A stretch of DNA of 64,000 bases from the NCBI RefSeq assembly GCF_003182255.1, contig NZ_QGTQ01000027.1:20948-84947 (forward strand), in the 5' to 3' direction. The stretch is from Paenibacillus cellulosilyticus. Lineage in GTDB: Bacteria; Bacillota; Bacilli; Paenibacillales; Paenibacillaceae. Positions 1 through 8,812 of the stretch are shown here, piece by piece. Numbering within the stretch: the stretch's first letter is position 1; every line of letters starts with the position of its first letter. The notes beneath the pieces were generated by a model, which saw only the letters and a program-made list of their open reading frames with translations, was not told the DNA's origin and did not search any database. A program made the translations under genes and the position numbers.

Positions 1-140
1 AGGAAGTCGGAAAGAAGGCGCGGCGTGACATCGAGACGCTGCTTGGCTCCCGCACCTTCCTTGAGCTGTGGGTTAAAGTGAAGAAGGACTGGCGCAACCA
101 AGATCGAGTTCTGAAGGATCTAGGCTTCCAGCACGACTAA
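1..140 (+). CDS. era: GTPase Era, C-terminal end (partial)
   Basis: The window opens inside a gene whose last 46 codons read in frame from base 3 to a TAA at 138-140. The residues [17 protein letters not shown] followed by [13 protein letters not shown] and LKDLGF are the closing part of the KH domain of Era, the essential GTPase that binds the 3' end of 16S rRNA during 30S assembly. The GTPase domain lies upstream of the window. Its position before yqzL and recO matches the usual Bacillales order. The identification is firm although only the tail is visible. Confidence 0.93.
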   Translation, partial: EVGKKARRDIETLLGSRTFLELWVKVKKDWRNQDRVLKDLGFQHD

Positions 141-283
141 CGAATGAGTCAGTTGGTCAAGGTGTAAGAGCTGCGAACAATTGACTAATTTTGACAAGGA
201 TACGTATTCCCCATTTATCGCAAGCTATAGGGTGTCAGGCAACGTTATGCGGTTTCTGACAGGGCGGAAAGGGGCGAATACGT

Positions 284-445
284 ATGCGAGATTTTTCGTG
301 GAAGTATTTTTCGTTGACCGGCAACGTCGACGCGTTTTTGCTCTACAAGGAAATGCACCAGATTAGCGAGAACAATCCCGCAGAAGATGCAGCCTTCCTC
401 GAGATGCAGGAGATTGAGGAGGAAGGAACGCCAGCTCCCGGCTAG
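284..445 (+). CDS. yqzL: YqzL family small protein
   Basis: This 53-residue reading frame begins at an ATG preceded by a purine-rich GGAAAGGGG. It starts MRDFSWKYFSLTGNVDAFL and then runs through an acidic tail ending in EEEGTPAPG. The aromatic start with the SLTGNVDAFLLYKE stretch is typical of the YqzL family, tiny proteins of unknown function encoded between era and recO in Bacillales. Size and position both fit. It lies about 80 bp ahead of recO on the same strand, so co-transcription is likely. No catalytic motif or membrane segment is visible and nothing can be said about its role. Confidence 0.85.
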   Translation: MRDFSWKYFSLTGNVDAFLLYKEMHQISENNPAEDAAFLEMQEIEEEGTPAPG

Positions 446-524
446 AAGTGGGTAGGTGCGATGCATCGCGGTGTTGCTCCTGAACTGGCGCAGGGCGAAT
501 GCCTGCGATGGGAGAAGATAGGGG

Positions 525-1277
525 ATGCTGTACCGAACCTGCGCCATCATTATTCGAAGTATGGATTATGGGGAAGGCAACAAAATAGTAACCCTGCTGA
601 CGGAGGGCGGCGGTAAAGCGGGTGTCATCATTCGTGGTGCGAAGAAAGCCCGAAGCCGTCACGGCTCGCTCGCCCAGCCGTTTACATACGGGGAATTTGT
701 GTATTTCAAAGGAAACAGCGGCGGGCTGGGCACGCTGAATCATGGTGAGATTATGGAATCTCACCATTTGCTGCGCGAGCGGCTGGAGCTGGCTGCATAC
801 GCCTCGTATGCAGCGGAGCTCACCGACCGAAGCTTGCAGGAGGACGAGTCAGATCCGTTCCTGTATGCGCAGTTGAAGGCATGCTTCGAAGCGCTGCAAG
901 CAGACAAAGATCCGCAGATCGTCAGCCACGTGTACGAGATGAAAATTTTGCAGCGTGCGGGTTACGATCCACAGCTGGATAACTGCGTGTCGTGCGACTC
1001 CGAGGACGCGCCATTCATGCTTAGTGTTGGAAGCGGCGGCGTATTGTGCAGACGATGCGCACATCGAGATCCGTATGCGATCCGTTTATCCGATGGAACG
1101 CTTAAGGTGCTAAGGTTGTTCCGACGTATGGATCTGAGGCGGCTTGGCAGCATTGCGCTGAAGCCGGAGACAAAAGAAGAAGTGAAGAAAGCGATGCGCC
1201 GTTTGCTTGATGCGCATCTGGGTCTTCAGCTGAAATCGCGAAATTTTCTCGATCAATTGGATAAATACGAGATATAA
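525..1277 (+). CDS. recO: DNA repair protein RecO
   Basis: The product is 250 aa, the normal length for RecO, which loads RecA onto SSB-coated single-stranded DNA together with RecR during recombinational repair. The N-terminal OB-fold region starts MLYRTCAIIIRSMDYGEG. A four-cysteine cluster typical of Gram-positive RecO is seen at residues 154, 157, 175 and 178 (CVSC and CRRC), which should bind zinc. The C-terminal helical part ends FLDQLDKYEI. The ATG at 525 is preceded by GGGAGAAGATAGGGG. It follows era and yqzL and ends 24 bp before a strong terminator, so it is probably the last gene of that operon. Confidence 0.97.
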   Translation: MLYRTCAIIIRSMDYGEGNKIVTLLTEGGGKAGVIIRGAKKARSRHGSLAQPFTYGEFVYFKGNSGGLGTLNHGEIMESHHLLRERLELAAYASYAAELTDRSLQEDESDPFLYAQLKACFEALQADKDPQIVSHVYEMKILQRAGYDPQLDNCVSCDSEDAPFMLSVGSGGVLCRRCAHRDPYAIRLSDGTLKVLRLFRRMDLRRLGSIALKPETKEEVKKAMRRLLDAHLGLQLKSRNFLDQLDKYEI

Positions 1278-1300
1278 CGGCACTCATAGGCTAATATGGA

Positions 1301-1338
1301 AGGGATGTTCGGAAATGTCGAACATCTCTTTCTTTTTT
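1301..1338 (+). terminator. Intrinsic terminator after recO
   Basis: An 11-bp stem (AGGGATGTTCG at 1301-1311 pairing with CGAACATCTCT at 1319-1329, one G-U pair) with a 7-nt loop is followed by a T-rich run, TTCTTTTTTC. Confidence 0.85.
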
Positions 1339-1373
1339 CGGCGTAAATGAATGAATTCGATTACATTTGAGGT

Positions 1374-1402
1374 TTGACGGTCTTTCCGCATGCCTTTACA
1401 AT
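1374..1402 (+). promoter_or_regulatory. SigA-type promoter for the MATE gene
   Basis: TTGACG (1374-1379) and TACAAT (1397-1402) are separated by exactly 17 bp, one mismatch from consensus in each box. The predicted transcript begins near 1409. This is downstream of the ATG at 1390, so that longer reading frame cannot be the true start. Confidence 0.75.
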
Positions 1403-1431
1403 TGCGTCAGACAGGAGGGGCGGTTGACCAT

Positions 1432-2847
1432 ATGTTTAGAAAAAATAAAGCTTCGTCTTCTTCGGAAGAGTCGAAGCTGTCGATCTGGGCGCTGACGTGG
1501 CCGATCATGATCGAGATGACGCTCCAATTCATGCTCGGTACAGCAGATACCGTCATGGTGAGCCGGATTTCGGACGATGCAGTCGCCGTCGTCGGCATTT
1601 CCACGCAATTTTTTAATGCCGTAATCGTATTGTTTTCACTCGTTTGCAGCGGGTCCGGTATTCTCATTGCTCAGAAGTTAGGGGCAAACAAGAAGCTGGA
1701 GGCGAGGCAGATCGGCGTGATGTCGGTGGCCATTACAGCGATGATTGGTATCGTTGTATCCATCCTGCTTGTCAGCTGTACGAATCTGTTCATTAACATG
1801 CTGAATGTTCCGACTGAAATTCGTTCGCTGGCACATACGTATATGTCCATTGTCGGGGGCGGCATGATCATTACGGCGCTCAATCTGTCGTTTAGCACAA
1901 CCGTCCGCAATACGGGGGATACCCGTTCACCGATGCTCATTGCAGTTGGTATGAACGTGCTTCATATCGTGCTGAACTACGGATTTATATTCGGAGCGTT
2001 CGGATTGCCGAAGTGGGGTCTGTACGGTGTTGCGTTATCGATGATCATTGCTCGTGCGACAGCAATGCTGTTCCAGCTGCGGCTGTTCCGGCACGCATTC
2101 GGTGAACGAATTCAGTTCCGCGAGTTTTTGACGTTTAACCGCAAGCTGCTGAAGGAAGTCGTCAAGCTAGGCTGGCCGCTCAGCATGAATGGCGCGTCAT
2201 GGACGTTCTCGCAGCTAACCATCTTTTCATTCATCGCGACGATGGGGGCCGAGCAGTTGGCTACGCGTACATATCTGAACACCATCGAGTCTTTCGCGTT
2301 CCTCTTCGGGATGTCGCTGTCGATGGGCATACAGATTCGTATCAGCTATTTGTACGGAGCCGGCCGTTATCGAGAGATGTACTCCGATTCCTATAAGGTG
2401 CTTGTGCGAGGAATCGTCATCGTACTTGTGAACACCGGCATTATCCTGTTGTTCCGTCATCAACTGCTTCAGTTGTTCACCGACGATCAGCGCATCATCG
2501 ACAGCGCCTTGTCGCTGTTATGGCTCAATCTCATATTGCAGCCGGGCAAAATGTGGAACATGGCGATTGGACAGTCGCTTAATGCAATTGGCGACAGTCG
2601 AAACGTGATGTATTATACCCTACCGATCATGTGGTTCTGCGCGGTTGTTGTCTCGTATTACCTTGCCGTACCGTTCGAGTATGGGCTCCTCGGTATCTAT
2701 ATCGGGATGATCAGCGACGAGTATGTTCGCGGAACGGTCAGTTTCTTACGCTGGCGCCATCATAAGAAAACAAAATTCGCATCTGCGTTCCGCTCATCTT
2801 CCGCGCAACTTGCGGAGGACGGTTCGACAAAGCCGGTATCGATTTGA
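1432..2847 (+). CDS. MATE family multidrug/cation exporter
   Basis: The 471-aa product has about twelve hydrophobic segments, the usual size and topology of MATE antiporters, which expel cationic drugs or metabolites in exchange for sodium or protons. The first half carries the family-like stretch TWPIMIEMTLQFMLGTADTVMVS and the second half repeats the pattern (LGWPLSMNGASWTFS). The start is placed at the ATG at 1432, behind AGGAGGGG, because the promoter lies over the longer frame. The last 30 residues are polar and probably cytoplasmic. It is monocistronic, between the recO terminator and the glyQ leader. The substrate cannot be predicted. Confidence 0.9.
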   Translation: MFRKNKASSSSEESKLSIWALTWPIMIEMTLQFMLGTADTVMVSRISDDAVAVVGISTQFFNAVIVLFSLVCSGSGILIAQKLGANKKLEARQIGVMSVAITAMIGIVVSILLVSCTNLFINMLNVPTEIRSLAHTYMSIVGGGMIITALNLSFSTTVRNTGDTRSPMLIAVGMNVLHIVLNYGFIFGAFGLPKWGLYGVALSMIIARATAMLFQLRLFRHAFGERIQFREFLTFNRKLLKEVVKLGWPLSMNGASWTFSQLTIFSFIATMGAEQLATRTYLNTIESFAFLFGMSLSMGIQIRISYLYGAGRYREMYSDSYKVLVRGIVIVLVNTGIILLFRHQLLQLFTDDQRIIDSALSLLWLNLILQPGKMWNMAIGQSLNAIGDSRNVMYYTLPIMWFCAVVVSYYLAVPFEYGLLGIYIGMISDEYVRGTVSFLRWRHHKKTKFASAFRSSSAQLAEDGSTKPVSI

Positions 2848-2872
2848 CAATGGAATGAAAAACGAATACTAT
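2844..2872 (+). promoter_or_regulatory. Promoter of the glycine T-box leader
   Basis: TTGACA at 2844-2849 is a perfect -35 and overlaps the stop codon of the MATE gene. TACTAT at 2867-2872 follows after 17 bp as a fair -10. The predicted transcript start, about 2879, is just ahead of the T-box stem I. Confidence 0.65.
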
Positions 2873-2878
2873 ATTTCA

Positions 2879-3138
2879 AGGCAAGTTGAATAAGGGTACA
2901 TGTACGATGATGGAGAGAGTAATCGGAATGGATCGGCCGTTAAGCGATTCGGGGATAGTGAGAGCCCGGACGGATCATTCGATGAAAGGGCGCTCTGGAG
3001 TGCATTTTGTTTAAAAGAGGGTAGAAGCGCTGCCGGCTGTGAGCTGGGTGCAGTGATCTGCCAAGTAGGGTGGAACCGCGGGAGCATGCTCTCGTCCCTA
3101 CGTCTGATCAATCAGGCGTAGAGGCGGGAGCTTTTTTG
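2879..3138 (+). promoter_or_regulatory. T-box leader (glycine) upstream of glyQS
   Basis: This is a tRNA-sensing riboregulator. The T-box sequence AGGGTGGAACCGCGGGAG lies at 3067-3084; its UGGA would pair with the UCCA acceptor end of uncharged tRNA-Gly. Upstream are an AGAGAGTAATCGG element, the distal GGGATAGTGAGAGCCC, and a specifier-like stretch GATGAAAGGGCGCTCTGG in which GGC (2989-2991) is the likely glycine codon. The competing terminator is a nearly 20-bp hairpin from 3088 to 3131 followed by TTTTTT. Uncharged tRNA-Gly should stabilise the antiterminator and switch on the synthetase genes. The specifier assignment is inferred from motif order, not from a fold. Confidence 0.9.
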
Positions 3139-3189
3139 TGTCTACATAGGACCGGAGCGATGCCTTGAGCTTGAACATTGAATTAGGTA

Positions 3190-3441
3190 GTTCAAAAAGT
3201 CGTCTTTTGATCACGAAGCGGATCAGGAAGCCTATTCGACGTCGAAGCTTGCGTTCACCTTCGGAGTCCGGAGGTTATGCTTCCGATGCAGGTTTCCGCT
3301 GGAAACCTTGTACTCATGCAGGTGTTGCCTACACTGCGTTCCTCCGGAAGTTATTTGCGATACTTCAAGCGTTACAACCTGCGAGCAAATAACTTCAGTT
3401 CTCGCAATTTTCTCGGCGGACGAAAACCCGACTTTTTGAAC
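3190..3441. mobile_element. MITE-like element between T-box and glyQ
   Basis: A 252-bp segment is bounded by perfect 13-bp inverted repeats, GTTCAAAAAGTCG at 3190-3202 and CGACTTTTTGAAC at 3429-3441. Inside are two more palindromes: AGGTTTCC-gct-GGAAACCT at 3290-3308 and GAAGTTATTTGC (3347-3358) pairing with GCAAATAACTTC (3385-3396). It carries no plausible gene. The compact structure fits a miniature inverted-repeat element, probably mobilised in trans. It separates the riboswitch terminator from the glyQ ribosome-binding site. Confidence 0.7.
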
Positions 3442-3466
3442 CCATACTAAAAAAGGAGTAGAGCTT

Positions 3467-4351
3467 ATGAAAATGAATTTCCAGAACATGATTCTTACGC
3501 TGCAGCAATTCTGGGCAGAGCAAAACTGCATTCTCGTACAGCCGTATGACGTCGAGAAGGGTGCAGGAACGCTGAACCCAATGACTTTTCTCCGAGTAAT
3601 CGGTCCAGAGCCTTGGAATGTTGCTTATGTTGAGCCTTCCCGTCGTCCAGCGGACGGCCGTTATGGGGAGAACCCGAACCGTCTGTATCAGCATCACCAA
3701 TTCCAAGTCATCATGAAGCCATCGCCTGACAACATTCAAGAGCTGTACCTGGAGAGCTTGAAGCGTCTGGGCATCGATCCAGCGCACCACGACATTCGTT
3801 TCGTAGAAGACAACTGGGAGCACCCAGGTCTTGGCGCATGGGGCCTTGGCTGGGAAGTGTGGCTGGACGGCATGGAAATCACGCAGTTCACGTACTTCCA
3901 ACAAGTCGGCGGCATCGATATGAACCCGATTGCGGTTGAAATTACGTATGGTATGGAGCGTCTGGCTTCGTACATTCAAGAGAAAGAAAATGTGTTCGAT
4001 TTGGAGTGGGTTGGCGATGTGAAATACGGTGACGTCTTCCTGCAGCCAGAGTTCGAGCATTCCAAATATACGTTTGAGAAGTCTGACACGGCGATGCTGT
4101 TCAAACTGTTCAACATGTACGAAGAAGAGTCGAAGAATGCACTCGAGAGCAATCTCGTATTCCCGGCCTATGATTATGCGCTCAAATGCTCGCATGCGTT
4201 TAACCTGCTTGATGCACGTGGTGCAATCAGCGTGACGGAACGTACGGGCTATATCATTCGTGTCCGCAACCTCGCTCGTGCTTGCGCAGCGACGTATCTG
4301 GAAGAACGCGAACGTCTCGGATTCCCGCTGCTTAAGAAAGGAGATGCGTAA
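3467..4351 (+). CDS. glyQ: Glycyl-tRNA synthetase alpha subunit
   Basis: The 294-aa protein is the alpha chain of the bacterial alpha2-beta2 glycyl-tRNA synthetase, which activates glycine with ATP. It starts [16 protein letters not shown], continues with the family landmarks [36 protein letters not shown] and [15 protein letters not shown], and ends FPLLKKGDA. The ATG lies behind AAGGAG at 3453-3458. The gene is 2 bp from glyS and both are presumably controlled by the glycine T-box upstream. The only oddity is the MITE-like element between leader and start codon. Confidence 0.98.
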   Translation: MKMNFQNMILTLQQFWAEQNCILVQPYDVEKGAGTLNPMTFLRVIGPEPWNVAYVEPSRRPADGRYGENPNRLYQHHQFQVIMKPSPDNIQELYLESLKRLGIDPAHHDIRFVEDNWEHPGLGAWGLGWEVWLDGMEITQFTYFQQVGGIDMNPIAVEITYGMERLASYIQEKENVFDLEWVGDVKYGDVFLQPEFEHSKYTFEKSDTAMLFKLFNMYEEESKNALESNLVFPAYDYALKCSHAFNLLDARGAISVTERTGYIIRVRNLARACAATYLEERERLGFPLLKKGDA

Positions 4352-4353
4352 GA

Positions 4354-6435
4354 ATGGCTAAGGATCTATTGTTCGAGATCGGTCTTGAAGAGGTGCCTGC
4401 ACGCTTCGTACGCGCTGCGGTAAACCAATTGAAAGATAAATTGTCGAAATGGCTGGACGATTCCCGTATTGCCTATGGCAAAGTAGAAGCTTATGCGACG
4501 CCACGCCGTCTGGCCGTACTCGTCAGCGAAGTTGCGGAGAAGCAATCGGACGTAAACGAGGAAGTAAAGGGCCCATCGCGCAAAATCGCACAAAACGAGC
4601 AAGGCGAATGGAGCAAAGCGGCACTCGGCTTCGCACGCAGCCAAGGCATCGAGCCGGAGCAGCTCTACTTCAAAGAACTGGCTGGCGTTGAATATGTGTA
4701 CGGCAACAAAAGCAGCGTAGGCGTTGAGACGGCATCGGTGCTGTCGGAAGGTCTCGTCAGCATCATCTCATCGATGACGTTCCCTAAGAGCATGCGTTGG
4801 GGCAGCTATGACCTGAGGTTCGTGCGCCCCATCAAATGGCTGATCGCGTTGTTCGGCACGGACATCGTTTCACTCGAGATTACAGGTGTTCAGAGCAGCA
4901 ATGTAACGCGCGGCCACCGTTTCCTCGGTTCCGAGACGACGATTGCGAAGCCAGCTGATTATGTGGAAGCACTTCGTGCACAACATGTCATTGTTGACAT
5001 CGCAGAGCGTGAAGCAGAGATCGTTCGTCAGATCGAAGAGCTTGCGAAGGAAAAAGGATGGGAAATCGCCGTCAAGGAAGATTTGCTCGAAGAGGTTTTG
5101 TTCCTCGTCGAGACGCCAAGCGTCTTGTTCGGTACGTTTGATCCTTCATTCCTGAACATTCCGCAAGAGGTGCTCATCACGTCGATGCGTGAGCATCAGC
5201 GTTACTTCCCTGTCCTGGATAAGGAAGGCAAGCTGCTGCCATTCTTCGTAACCGTGCGTAACGGCGACCGTACATCGCTTGATGTTGTTGCTAAAGGTAA
5301 CGAGAAAGTGCTTCGTGCTCGTCTGTCCGATGCGAAGTTCTTCTATGCAGAAGATCAGAAGCTCGCAATTGCAGACGCACTGGCGAAGCTGGAGACGATC
5401 GTTTACCAAGAAGAGCTTGGTACGGTGGCTGACAAAGTACGCCGCATCCGCGCCATTGCTGACAAGCTTGCATCGCATGTTGGTGCTGACACAACTGCAG
5501 CAGCCGACATCAGCCGTGCAGCTGATATCAGCAAGTTCGATCTCGTAACGCAAATGGTTGGTGAGTTTCCAGAGCTGCAGGGCATCATGGGAGAAGACTA
5601 TGCGCGCAAAGCAGGCGAACGCGAAGCGGTTGCGAAAGCAATTAATGAGCATTACCAGCCGCGCTTCGCAGGTGACCGTGCGCCGGCAACGCTGCCAGGT
5701 GCCATTGTCAGCCTGTCCGACAAAATCGATACGATCGTTGGCTGCTTCTCGATTGGTATTATCCCAACGGGCTCGCAAGACCCGTACGCACTGCGCCGTC
5801 AAGCAGCTGGTATCGTACAGACTGTACTGTCGCAAAGCCTGCCGCTCGCACTCGGCGACTTGATCGATATCGCAATCTCGGTTCACGAGCAGCGGGGCTT
5901 GAAACGTTCTGCCGCTGACATTCGCAAAGACCTCTATGACTTCTTCGCCCTGCGCGTGAAGAACGTACTGACGGAGCAAGGCGTACGTTACGACGTGGTT
6001 GATGCGGTTATGGCTGCTGGCTTCGACAACCTGAAGCTGACGGTTGAGCGCGCGGCTGTACTGGCTGCACGTGCGGCTGGTGAAGCGAAGGATGAGTTCA
6101 AGCTGGTCGTTGACGCATGGAGCCGTGTGAACAACCTGGCTGCGAAAGCGGAAACGTCTGAAGTGAACGAAACGTTGTTCGTGGAAGCATCCGAACGTTC
6201 GCTGTACGATGCTTGGAAGTCCGTTCATCCGACGTATACGGAGCAGCTTGCAAGCGGCAATGTTGCCGGAGCACTGGAGTCGCTCGCATCGCTTAAAGCT
6301 CCGATTACGGGCTATTTCGATTCGGTTATGGTTATGGCGGAGCAGGAAGAAGTTCGTCGCAACCGTCTCGCGACGCTGGCATCGATTTCGGCAGATATCG
6401 TGAAGCTGGCTGACGTGAGCAAGCTGGTTTGGTAA
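4354..6435 (+). CDS. glyS: Glycyl-tRNA synthetase beta subunit
   Basis: The 693-aa beta chain recognises tRNA-Gly and completes the alpha2-beta2 synthetase. It begins MAKDLLFEIGLEEVPARFV, the standard GlyS N-terminus, and contains the stretches EVKGPSRKIAQ, GDRAPATLPGAIVSLSDKID and DPYALRRQAAGIVQ expected of the HD-like and anticodon-binding regions. Length is normal. The ATG is 2 bp after the glyQ stop, and the ribosome-binding site AAAGGAGATG lies inside the glyQ end, so the two are translated together. No clear terminator follows; a small hairpin without a T-run at 6438-6454 and the palindromes beyond it may serve. Confidence 0.98.
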   Translation: MAKDLLFEIGLEEVPARFVRAAVNQLKDKLSKWLDDSRIAYGKVEAYATPRRLAVLVSEVAEKQSDVNEEVKGPSRKIAQNEQGEWSKAALGFARSQGIEPEQLYFKELAGVEYVYGNKSSVGVETASVLSEGLVSIISSMTFPKSMRWGSYDLRFVRPIKWLIALFGTDIVSLEITGVQSSNVTRGHRFLGSETTIAKPADYVEALRAQHVIVDIAEREAEIVRQIEELAKEKGWEIAVKEDLLEEVLFLVETPSVLFGTFDPSFLNIPQEVLITSMREHQRYFPVLDKEGKLLPFFVTVRNGDRTSLDVVAKGNEKVLRARLSDAKFFYAEDQKLAIADALAKLETIVYQEELGTVADKVRRIRAIADKLASHVGADTTAAADISRAADISKFDLVTQMVGEFPELQGIMGEDYARKAGEREAVAKAINEHYQPRFAGDRAPATLPGAIVSLSDKIDTIVGCFSIGIIPTGSQDPYALRRQAAGIVQTVLSQSLPLALGDLIDIAISVHEQRGLKRSAADIRKDLYDFFALRVKNVLTEQGVRYDVVDAVMAAGFDNLKLTVERAAVLAARAAGEAKDEFKLVVDAWSRVNNLAAKAETSEVNETLFVEASERSLYDAWKSVHPTYTEQLASGNVAGALESLASLKAPITGYFDSVMVMAEQEEVRRNRLATLASISADIVKLADVSKLVW

Positions 6436-6485
6436 TAAGCTAAAACCTTTAGCTGAATCGAACGCTGCGATGGGCAGATCATTCT

Positions 6486-6565
6486 TCCGATCGCTGTTGT
6501 CCTCGGATTGTTCTGATTATATAAATTCAGAATTGGTAACAATCCGAGTGACAAAGGCGAACGCT
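6486..6565 (+). repeat. Large-hairpin repeat, copy C1
   Basis: An 80-bp unit beginning CGATCGCTGTTGT and ending GACAAAGGCGAACGC. It folds on itself: TTGTCCTCGGATTGTT pairs with AACAATCCGAGTGACAA apart from one bulged base. A second copy lies in the opposite orientation at 7224-7306. Confidence 0.75.
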
Positions 6566-7223
6566 GACGCTTCTCCAGAATGATACTGCCCTCTCCGCTG
6601 AAGGTGGCGCTACGCGCTTAACCTATTTTGGGGAGATTGATCGTTCGCGTCGTTAACTCCGCTCACGGTAATTTAAAGAGTTTATGGAGGGCCTTGGGGT
6701 CCTCCATCTCTGCGATTATCTTAACTTGGGAGAAGGTAAATAATACCTTCACGTCAAAGTAGGTAACGTGCGTCTTAAATACAAAATTGCCTACGTAATA
6801 TGTTTAAGGTGCACTGATGCAGCGAATGCTGCAATTTTTTCGTTTTATGTGATTTTGGTTAGGACAAGGCGGGTCAATAGACTAAGAAAGCAAAGACACT
6901 AACGGATGTAACAGCGCTTATTTGGCTTAAAAAGCAGCTTTTCAAATTCTAACGGACGTAGTAGAGCTTATTTGGTCAGAATTCGATTAAACAGAGTAAT
7001 TTGACCCCAATAGCCTCTCTTGTAACCGTTAGAATATCTATCTGCCTCCCAAACGCGAAATAACGTTTGTGTCAACCGTTAGGCATCTACTAAGTACGTA
7101 GAGTTACTTTTGCTTTACGGTTCCGCGAGTCCGAATTGGACGAGCGTTCAATCATTAAAAAGGAAAGCAGTTGGCATGAGGCGGTCGTGGAGCGAAGGTG
7201 TGGAATTGTTCCGTAGAAACGAA

Positions 7224-7306
7224 GTGTTCGCCTTTGTCTCCGGATTGTTACCTTTTCTGATCTTATCTAATCAGAACAATCGGGAGACAACAGCGATCGA
7301 AGGAAC
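7224..7306 (-). repeat. Large-hairpin repeat, copy C2
   Basis: Read on the minus strand, this matches C1 along most of its length (CGATCGCTGTTGTCT, GATTGTTCTGATTA, GGTAACAATCCG, GACAAAGGCGAAC). It also folds on itself: TTGTCTCCGGATTGTT at 7234-7249 pairs with AACAATCGGGAGACAA at 7275-7290 with a single mismatch. Confidence 0.75.
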
Positions 7307-7406
7307 ATTCCACACCGGAGCGGGGGTTAGAGCACGAACACACGCACTAATTGGTACTTCAACTAACCTACCACCCAGCCTCATGCCAAATGCTAAGGAG
7401 CTAGGT

Positions 7407-8216
7407 ATGGAACAAAATCTGATCGTTTATGTCGTGTCTGACTCCGCGGGCGAGACAGGCGAATTCGTTGTCAGAGCAGCTGCGGCGCAATTCCATCCGA
7501 TTCATGCGGATATTCGCAGAGCTCCCTTTATTCAAGATGTGTCCGCGCTTGAGCGTGTCGTTCAACGAGCAAAGCAGACGGGCGGCATCATTTTGTTCAC
7601 ACTCGTCATTCCAGAGCTTCGAGAGGCGCTGATCCAGCTTGGTCGTACGCAAGGTGTTGAATGCATCGACCTGCTTGGTCCGCTTGTCGCAAGCCTGGAA
7701 CGCCAGACGGGTAAGTCTGCAAGGCAGGAGCCAGGGCTGAATCATGTACTGGACGCCGATTATTTTCGCAAGGTGGATGCCGTCGAGTTTGCTGTCAAAT
7801 ATGACGACGCACGTGATACGACGGGCGTACTCAAGGCGGATATCGTTCTAGTCGGGGTTTCTCGTACTTCGAAGACGCCGCTGTCGATGTACCTGGCTCA
7901 CAAGAAATATAAAGTTGCCAACGTTCCGCTAGTACCAGAGCTGAAGCCGCCGAATGAATTGTTCGAGATTCGCAAGGACAAAATTATTGGTCTTACAATC
8001 GGCGTTCCGTACTTGAACATTATCCGCAAGGAACGGCTCAAGGCACTGGGCCTTCCGGATAGTGCGGCATACGCAGCGACTTCTCGAATTGAACAGGAGC
8101 TGGCCTATGCCGAAAGTATTATGAAGAAGCTGGATTGTACGATTATCGACGTATCTTTCCGCGCGGTGGAAGAGACTGCAAGCCTAATTATGGAACGGAT
8201 TCGTCTTCAGAGTTAG
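7407..8216 (+). CDS. yqfL: Pyruvate, phosphate dikinase regulatory protein (DUF299), YqfL
   Basis: The start is set at the ATG at 7407, behind AAGGAG, which gives 269 aa, the normal family length; the longer open frame reaches back into the C2 repeat. The family is a bifunctional ADP-dependent kinase and Pi-dependent phosphorylase acting on PPDK or PEP synthetase. The opening MEQNLIVYVVSDSAGETGE is diagnostic and the P-loop GVSRTSKT lies at residues 150-157. No PPDK gene is in the window, so the target is unknown. It precedes yqxD, dnaG and sigA as in Bacillus. Confidence 0.93.
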   Translation: MEQNLIVYVVSDSAGETGEFVVRAAAAQFHPIHADIRRAPFIQDVSALERVVQRAKQTGGIILFTLVIPELREALIQLGRTQGVECIDLLGPLVASLERQTGKSARQEPGLNHVLDADYFRKVDAVEFAVKYDDARDTTGVLKADIVLVGVSRTSKTPLSMYLAHKKYKVANVPLVPELKPPNELFEIRKDKIIGLTIGVPYLNIIRKERLKALGLPDSAAYAATSRIEQELAYAESIMKKLDCTIIDVSFRAVEETASLIMERIRLQS

Positions 8217-8293
8217 GTTTGAGCAGGATTTTAATAAGCGATGCCGTATATAATAGTACGGTATTTCATTAACTATGAATGGTGATGTTAGCT

Positions 8294-8782
8294 ATGCAGC
8301 CCCAAATGCAATCCGCTGCACAGGAAAGAGTGATCCTCGTCGACGCCGATGCTTGTCCGGTCAAACGTGAAATTGCTCTCGTTGCAGAGCAATTTAAGGT
8401 TCCCGTCATTATGGTATCGTCCTACGACCATTGGCTTGAGCCGTCAGCGGGCGTTCAGGTGATTCAAGTTGACCGCGGGAACGATTCGGTCGATTTGTAC
8501 ATCGTCAATCTTGTGAAGCGGGGGCACATTGTCGTCACACAGGATTTGGGGTTGTCATCGCTTGTGCTTGCGAAGGGCGGTCTAGTGCTTTCTAACCGAG
8601 GGGAAGAAATCGTCGAGGAGCAAATCGGTTACTTGCTGGAGCGTCGTCACGAATCGGCACGAAGACGCCGAGCCGGAGGCAGGACGAAGGGGCCAAAGGC
8701 ATTGACCGACGAGGATCGGATTCGGTTTCAGCAAAAACTGACAAAACTTTTGAGCCCACGGCAGGAGTTTAGTCAGCCTTAG
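8294..8782 (+). CDS. yqxD: UPF0178 (YaiI/YqxD) family protein
   Basis: The product of about 162 aa has the family pattern: ILVDADACPVKREI near the N-terminus, a central HIVVTQDLGLSSLVL, and a C-terminal region with a basic GGRTKGPKALT segment. These resemble PIN-like nuclease folds with conserved aspartates, but the function of the family is not established. The ATG at 8294 is preferred over 8279 because GGTGATG lies 6 bp ahead of it. It stands directly before dnaG, as in Bacillus subtilis. Confidence 0.88.
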   Translation: MQPQMQSAAQERVILVDADACPVKREIALVAEQFKVPVIMVSSYDHWLEPSAGVQVIQVDRGNDSVDLYIVNLVKRGHIVVTQDLGLSSLVLAKGGLVLSNRGEEIVEEQIGYLLERRHESARRRRAGGRTKGPKALTDEDRIRFQQKLTKLLSPRQEFSQP

Positions 8783-8812
8783 CGAATAGTAATTAGGTGC
8801 AAGAGGATAAGG

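Larger units (their letters stand above)
6486..7306. repeat. Nested palindrome region between glyS and yqfL
   Basis: No gene is supported in the roughly 970 bp between glyS and yqfL. The outer arms are the inverted copies C1 and C2. Inside them, a 28-bp element starting CTAACGG and ending in a TTATTTGG-like tail occurs at 6899 and 6949 in forward orientation and again near 7004-7032 and 7048-7082 in reverse (ending AACCGTTAG). The forward and reverse copies nest inside one another. A further hairpin, GGAGGGCCTTGGGGTCCTCC, lies near 6686-6706. In Bacillus subtilis this position upstream of yqfL is, as I recall, occupied by the regulator gene ccpN, which is absent here. Confidence 0.65.

Noticed and set aside
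5146..6228. 360-codon open frame on the minus strand
   Set aside because: It is antisense to glyS, with composition typical of a shadow frame.
7110..7406. N-terminal extension of yqfL by 99 codons
   Set aside because: It translates the C2 hairpin repeat; the family start and a good ribosome-binding site are at 7407.
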